Shown: piece after piece, positions 58,480 through 64,000 of the stretch
How the letters are laid out: each line of letters begins with the position of its first letter
Numbering within the stretch: the stretch's first letter is position 1
Source of the DNA: Trichoplusia ni
Lineage: Eukaryota > Arthropoda > Insecta > Lepidoptera > Noctuidae
NCBI RefSeq assembly: GCF_003590095.1
Contig: NC_039478.1
Coordinates: 10,106,001-10,170,000, forward strand
Direction: 5' to 3'
Length of the DNA: 64,000 bases
The notes under the pieces: model-generated
Database searches by the model: none
Seen by the model: the letters and a program-made list of their open reading frames with translations, nothing else
What the model was told of the DNA's origin: nothing
Position numbers and translations under genes: made by a program

Positions 58480-61400
58480 TACTCTGATAAATTAAATACG
58501 CGTGGAAAATCCGTTATTAAGTTAATAATTAACTCCGCTTCAAGAAAGTCTTTAAAATAATATTCTTAACATTCACATTTAAGCTTATAGTCATATCAGT
58601 TTATGATATTCACAGACTCAACTAAATCTTAAATTTTCAAACAATAAATACTTTTCTTACATTATTTTTCAACTTCCCAAATCAAACAATAAATAAATGC
58701 ATTTTCCGAAACATCCATAACTTTTTATCGACATTACCCCATCCCTATCAAATGTCGTGCCAGAAGATTATTATCCCAGAGATTACCATTCCACGAGACA
58801 CAGCCAAAATACTAAAAAGAGTAGCAAATCTGCATTGCTGACTTCGAAATTAGGTGAATGTTTTATCATATGACTGGAATTTTCGTCTTTTTACATTGCG
58901 TTATATGTAATTAAACATTTTTTTTTATTCTGTGTGTAGAGGCTTATTAAGTCTATTTTTTCGGTAATTTAAATGTTTTATTGAGCGGTACATCCTATTT
59001 TTTATGTGGGGGGCTTTGAATGGGAAGTCGAATATTCATTTTCGAAATACCTCATTTGCTCAAAGCAAGTTGTTTATTCACATGTACTGACTTGGCATTT
59101 AAAATTGAAGATATATGTTCAAAATCATGAAATATATCGACTAATTTCACAACCGTATCTCATGCAAAAAGGAATTACAAAACAAAACTTAATAAAAAAA
59201 TCTAGTCACTACTAATAACCTCACTTTACTCTACCTACCAAAACCCGAAGCTTTTAAAGCTTTATAAAACAGATTACCAACACAAACATATTAATGGAAT
59301 CCAAATAAAAGCTCAATATTCACTCAATTAGTGAGTTCGAATGAGAGACGGGTGTCATTATGAATTCAGTCAATTTTAATGTGAAATCATCGAGCTGACC
59401 GCGTCGCTCTGTAGGCGGTGATGGACCCCCCCTATTGTGGCAAGCTCGTGTTAATGCACTTGATATATTGACTCTCTGACTTATTTTTAACGCTTTTTTA
59501 ATGATGTCTTCTTTTTTTGTGTTTATGTGCACTTAGGTTTGAAGAGGACACAGTATTTTATAGTAGTGTACAAAATTTTTCTTTCAGCAGATCTAAGACA
59601 GAAGAAATTGAGGCCACTGTGCGGAAACTCACATTGAAATAGTGCATTAACAACATTTTATAATTTGGAACAAGATTTTAGACCTCAGTCGATATCCAAC
59701 TTGTAGGGGTTTGCGTATAGCAAGAAAATTTATACCTATTAATGTATTTAGAAATGTTTGAATAGGACTAAACTAAATAACTTAATAACTTTACAAATCA
59801 TGTGTATTTAAAAATGAATTTGGATGATTATTTGAAGAATGTCTGTTTCACACATAAAAACGTCACTTGCTTAACATCTCCGGTGAAAACGAAGCCTTAT
59901 CTTCGCCTCCTTGTTTACCTACTGAAAAAGAAAAAAAATATAATATGACTCATTTCTAGACGAAAGATATTACTTTTGAGCTGAAGGTTTCACGGGGTCG
60001 TCCTGGTAAACAAAATCTTAAAGAAGATATAAATGTAAAAAAGATAGCCAAGTTCGGTATAAACTTGAGTGCAAGACTAATGCTTTTGTTTACACGTTGC
60101 TTTAAATTACGCTGTAATTTATGATGCCTGAAAAAAAAAATAACCTATGTTTTCATAGATATGTATGAAAATATAAGTTGCTTTGTACTTACGTAATGCG
60201 TTTTTATATGTAAACATATAAACATTAGAACTTATTTGCCTTTTTTGCTCCACTTTAATTAGGTTTAGATGTGTGAATTTTATTTCATACTTAGCTTATT
60301 CAGATTAAAGACTAACGTGACCAGGGACTAACATGCTTACGCTAGTTAAGGGTTCGCACCATTGTCTGTCTGTCTTTCAGTGGGCCGTAAGTAAAGAACT
60401 GTGTTAGCTACGCAATTTCACTATGCAAAAAATAATGAAAATACTCGTTGAGGTTAATCAAACGGTCGGTTCGGTCGGTCATTGGTACGGTCATAAACGT
60501 GACGACAATGACGGGTGTCCATTTTCTTTATTTTAGGAAACCTTAATTTTCAAAAGTCTGACTCGCACGTGACCGATTCTGTTTGTCGGACTTGGCCTCA
60601 AAACACCGTACACCCAGAATCCCGACAAAAAATTAACTTTTACACAAAGTGAGATTACTTTTTGATTAACATCACGACGCTCACTCGCTATATTTCGACC
60701 TTTCCAAACTTATATTAAGAAGTCCAATATTTGTGTATATTTTGACAAATGCTGTAAAAAAAAATATCATTTTTCAACTTGAGATATTTCACTTAAAAGT
60801 TTTGTGATACATCTTCTTGTAAAAGTCTGATTTGTGATGACAATTGTATTGTGATTTATAAGTATTTGAATGTTAATCATTTTCCTTCAAAGCTTTTTTA
60901 ACAAGGTTTGTAGAATATTAAAATAGTCGAACGTTGTCATAAGTCGTTTTATTAGAACTCGATCTTTAAAGTCTTAGTTATTTTTATTATTTAAGCAGGT
61001 GCCTTAATGTGTGATGAAGAGATGCAACTAAGTCAACGCCTTCTGGTAGTAAGATGCTGTTTTGCACAATGTAGTTCGCCGTCCTGGTTGAGAAACGCTT
61101 GTCTTTACTGTGCATTGAGCTATCTCGCTTCCACAATTCAGTATTTATTAGATTTAAAAAAAACTAAAAACCAACGTGTTTACTCAAATTGTATCAAAAT
61201 CGATCCAGCCGTTTTATAGTTGTAAATTGCATTGTCATTGAGTTTGAAGCTACCCTGAAAAATTCAGCCTGCTGGCTTATCGGGATGTGCCTCAAAATTG
61301 AGTTGCAAAAATCCAACTGGAACGACAATGAAACAAACAAGAAAAGTGAGTGTATAAAAACGTGGAAAAAAATCTCTCTTCACTAGTTCATAGTACGGAG

Positions 61401-62515
61401 GGCTACCATCACGTAATAAGATTATTATTATTGCAGGTGTGAGAGAGAGATAGCGCTCTACACCGTGTAAAGCGCTGTCACGCTCCCACAACCATATCAC
61501 TCTAAGACGTGATGGTAGGGTCTCATTTATGGCTGGTTCAGAGAAAACTAGTCGTAACACAAAGAATTTAATTTATTTCTCCTCTTTGAGAACTGAAATA
61601 ATAGTAATTTCCTGCATAAATTCTGCTGAAACGACGGCTAATGAAACGAAAATGATATTTAATTAATGTGAAGCTTGTAGTAGTTAATTACTTCTATTAT
61701 GAAATATCTGGGCTCTTTATGTCACTGTAAACTTTGAACTATATGGCGTTATACCATAATTAAATGTCTGTCAATTTTAAGTGGCTGTTGAGCTTCGTCC
61801 TATTTTTGGGACTTTAAAGTGTCAATTAGATCTCAAAGTTAAGTTTTGTTTCCAAATTCGAAAACAGGTATTTTTCCAAATTAAAGGTGATTCATAAGTA
61901 TAACACTCTTTATAAAGCTGAAGAGCTCTTTTTATTAGCTTACACGGTCTAATCTCAGGAACTGGTGGTCTGATTTGGAAAGGAAAGGAAAGAAAGAATT
62001 GAGAGGAAAGTTATAAAGAATATACCTACCATCACCCAAATGATACAAACACGGAAAGAAGATGAGTGCACTCTAAAACTATTAATTCGATTTATAAAAA
62101 ATGTATATCTTTATGGCCAACAGCTAATAGTTCGATCATTTTTTAAAAACATATTCTTATCTAGACATTGAAAAAAATATTTGAGAATACCTACCATTTA
62201 ATAGTTTTCATGGTAATCTCATTCACCCTGTATAGCATAACCAAGTTTTAATGTTTGTTTACGTCATAATAACAAGATGACAATCGAGATCTAGTTGTGT
62301 CTCAGATAATGCATCATAATTATGGTTTATTAAGAAGGTCGAGAGCATGGACACCGGACCATTTCAAAATAATTGTGTTTTGAAACTGTCATTATTTAGT
62401 AGGTAAATATTATGTAACATTTATTTTTATGACGGAGTTTTTGAGGTCATAATCTAGTTTAATGTAATTGTGCTAGGTTTATGTTTAATGAGTCATGAAT
62501 TAAGGAATTTAATAC
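58480..62515. other. Intergenic, no gene recognised
   Basis: 59390-59440 is a GC-richer patch of unknown nature. 60350-60600 carries loose family G pieces ('aagtctgactcgcacgtgac'). 61436-61490 has 'gagagagatagcgctctaca', a short dispersed repeat. 61905-61985 is a worn H1 Helitron 5' part ('tctcaggaactggtggtctg'). Confidence 0.35.
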
Positions 62516-62520
62516 TTCTG

Positions 62521-62676
62521 TTGAGGAAGTTTCACAAACATTCAAGTCACATACACAGAGACACCCAGACTTAGAACAAGCATTCGTGGATCACACAAAT
62601 TATTGTCGTTGATCGAACCCACGACACTGTCCTGGACAGTGGATTTTTCGGAGTGACCATAACCACTCGGCCTAAA
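62521..62676 (-). mobile_element. tRNA-derived SINE family C copy
   Basis: On the minus strand: 'aggccgagtggttatggtca' (A box), 'gtgtcgtgggttcgatcaac' (damaged B box), 'gcttgttctaagtctgggtg' and 'gtatgtgacttgaatgtttg'. Full length. Confidence 0.75.
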
Positions 62677-62914
62677 GTGTATTCAAGTTCTGACAGATTA
62701 TAAGTTATGTCCTTTAAACCAGAAACTGCAAGAGTCCAATTTCCGATAGCGTTCGTGTCCAACCAGACGTACACAATCCAACAAAAAGACCTCTCAATCA
62801 AGAAGTTTTGCTTGTCTTCGACACAAAAAAACCGATTCTATTCAATAAAAAATCATTTAAAGTTTGGTCTTTGCGCAGGAAGTCTTAGATACAATTTGAT
62901 GAGACTAATAAAGT

Positions 62915-63092
62915 CATTGCAGGCAAAAGAAGCGTCGGTCGTCCGGGAGCAAGATGGGTCGATGACATAGTAAAGGTCTCGGGTCGAGTCTGGATGAGGC
63001 TAGTACAGGACCGTAGAAATTGGCACGAAAAAGGGGAGGCCTATGCCCAGCAGTGGGAGGATAAAGGCTGTGGATGATGATGATGATGAATA
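62915..63092 (+). mobile_element. 5'-truncated LINE (RTE-like) with end of RT frame
   Basis: The plus-strand reading contains RWVDDIVKVSG, then WMRLVQDRRNWHE, then EAYAQQWED, allowing one frame change. This is the conserved extreme C-terminus of many insect LINE reverse transcriptases. The frame is followed by a short UTR and a GATGATGATGATGATGAA tail, the microsatellite ending typical of RTE-clade LINEs. It is only the last about 180 bp, so it is dead. Confidence 0.75.
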
Positions 63093-63297
63093 AAGTCATA
63101 TATAATAATTCACATTAGTAGAGTACGTTTTAGTCCCTAGAAAACATCAACTAATGCAATGTTTCCGTATTTGTTTTCTACATCTAAATATATTTCGGAG
63201 TCTGCATTATTTAATCCATATCTAAATTACATAACTTATGCATATATATTTACTCGAATGCGGTGTCTTAATTCATTTGACACTATTTTAAAATAAA

Positions 63298-63560
63298 CTG
63301 GTTAAGTGCGAGTCGGACCTCGAAACTTAGGGTTCCGTACAAACGAATAAAAATTGATCCGCCTAAAAATTTATGGTCTTACCAACCACTTTTCCACGTT
63401 TTTAAACACTCATTTTCCTGGTTTGCTTGTTTGTCCTTCCGTTTGGATTTCTTGCAACCCAATTTTGAGGCATTTCTCGATAAGCTAGCAGGCTGAAATT
63501 TTCAGTATAGCTTGAAACCCAATGACAATGCAATTTTCAATATCAAAAACGGCTGGACCG
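63298..63560 (+). repeat. Dispersed repeat family G, long copy
   Basis: 'tggttaagtgcgagtcggac', 'cttagggttccgtacaaacg', then 'cccaattttgaggcatttct' and 'acccaatgacaatgcaattt'. It has both halves of the repeat that occur separately elsewhere in the window. Confidence 0.6.
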
Positions 63561-64000
63561 ATTTTAATAAAGATATTTGATTTTTAAGAGAGATTTTTTT
63601 AATTTATTAATTTTTATAATCCTTATTTATTGTAATAGCGGATACAAAACAAATAATATAAGAAAATTTCAACTGTTAGCTATCACAGTTCCCGAAATAC
63701 ACCCGTTTTGGTACCCCAAAAATATACTACAAAAAATACATACGTCACGTGCCAATAATCCTTTGCAAGAATGTCGTCATCCGCGTTTATATTGATACGA
63801 ATTTAAAATTTTATTCATCCATGATTGGGTAGACAGAGGTCATTGCCCAAATTAACCATGTCCCACTTTCGTAGCCTCGTGCAAAAAAACTAAGTTATGT
63901 TTGAAACTATTTTAATATTCAAGAAGCATGATCTACTGAGGGACTTTAGAAATGAGTAAACTTGGATAAAAATGTAAGCAAGTATTTTAAATTAGTTGGC
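63561..64000. other. Right edge, no feature seen
   Basis: AT-rich. The small open frame 63577-63795 has no recognisable similarity. Confidence 0.4.

Overview
The window looks like nuclear DNA of a moth or butterfly (Lepidoptera, most like a noctuid). It is AT-rich, has widely spaced spliced exons, and is crowded with insect repeats: tRNA-derived SINEs, short Helitrons ending in CTAG, LINE 3' tails of the 'cccactgctggac' type, and a Copia retrotransposon whose primer site fits insect initiator tRNA-Met. This assignment rests on recognised repeat styles and gene structure; no database search was possible.

One host gene is clear. It lies on the minus strand from 28711 to beyond the left edge. 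Five coding exons (28561-28711, 16923-16969, 15315-15390, 14537-14705, 1091-1259) join in phase into the first 204 residues of a membrane-anchored short-chain dehydrogenase of the HSD17B12 / very-long-chain 3-oxoacyl-CoA reductase family (fly spidey, worm let-767). The C-terminal third lies off the window. Its promoter should be in the CpG-rich stretch 28712-29030. Introns 1 (11.6 kb) and 4 (13.3 kb) are large because they are filled with transposable elements.

Intron 4 holds a 7.05-kb LTR element (5000-12053) with two apparently identical 408-bp LTRs but no intact coding region, so it is probably non-autonomous. Inside it is a minisatellite (5664-6022) whose unit lengths (13, 16, 19) all shift the reading frame by one. 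A decayed gag-like zinc knuckle lies on the minus strand near its right end. The other introns hold Helitrons, SINEs and small inverted-repeat elements.

From 29 kb to 64 kb no host exon is certain. The main feature is a full-length, very young Copia element (48104-52644, plus strand) with a 5-bp target duplication, primer site, gag, protease, integrase, RT and RNase H. It is broken by a one-base frameshift between RT and RNase H, and its 5' LTR lacks 17 bp present in the 3' LTR. It sits inside an older inverted-repeat MITE, and two opposed Helitrons flank that. The rest is SINE, Helitron and LINE debris, with a SINE cluster at 31.7-33.8 kb and CpG-rich patches near 35.4 and 36.0 kb that could be promoters of an unseen neighbour.

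A repeat at 46400-46790 (with five shorter copies) has a head resembling the internal promoter region of 5S rRNA, so it may be a 5S-derived SINE. I found no convincing new multi-gene system. The most interesting objects are the non-autonomous LTR element with its frame-rotating minisatellite, and the nested MITE/Copia insertion.
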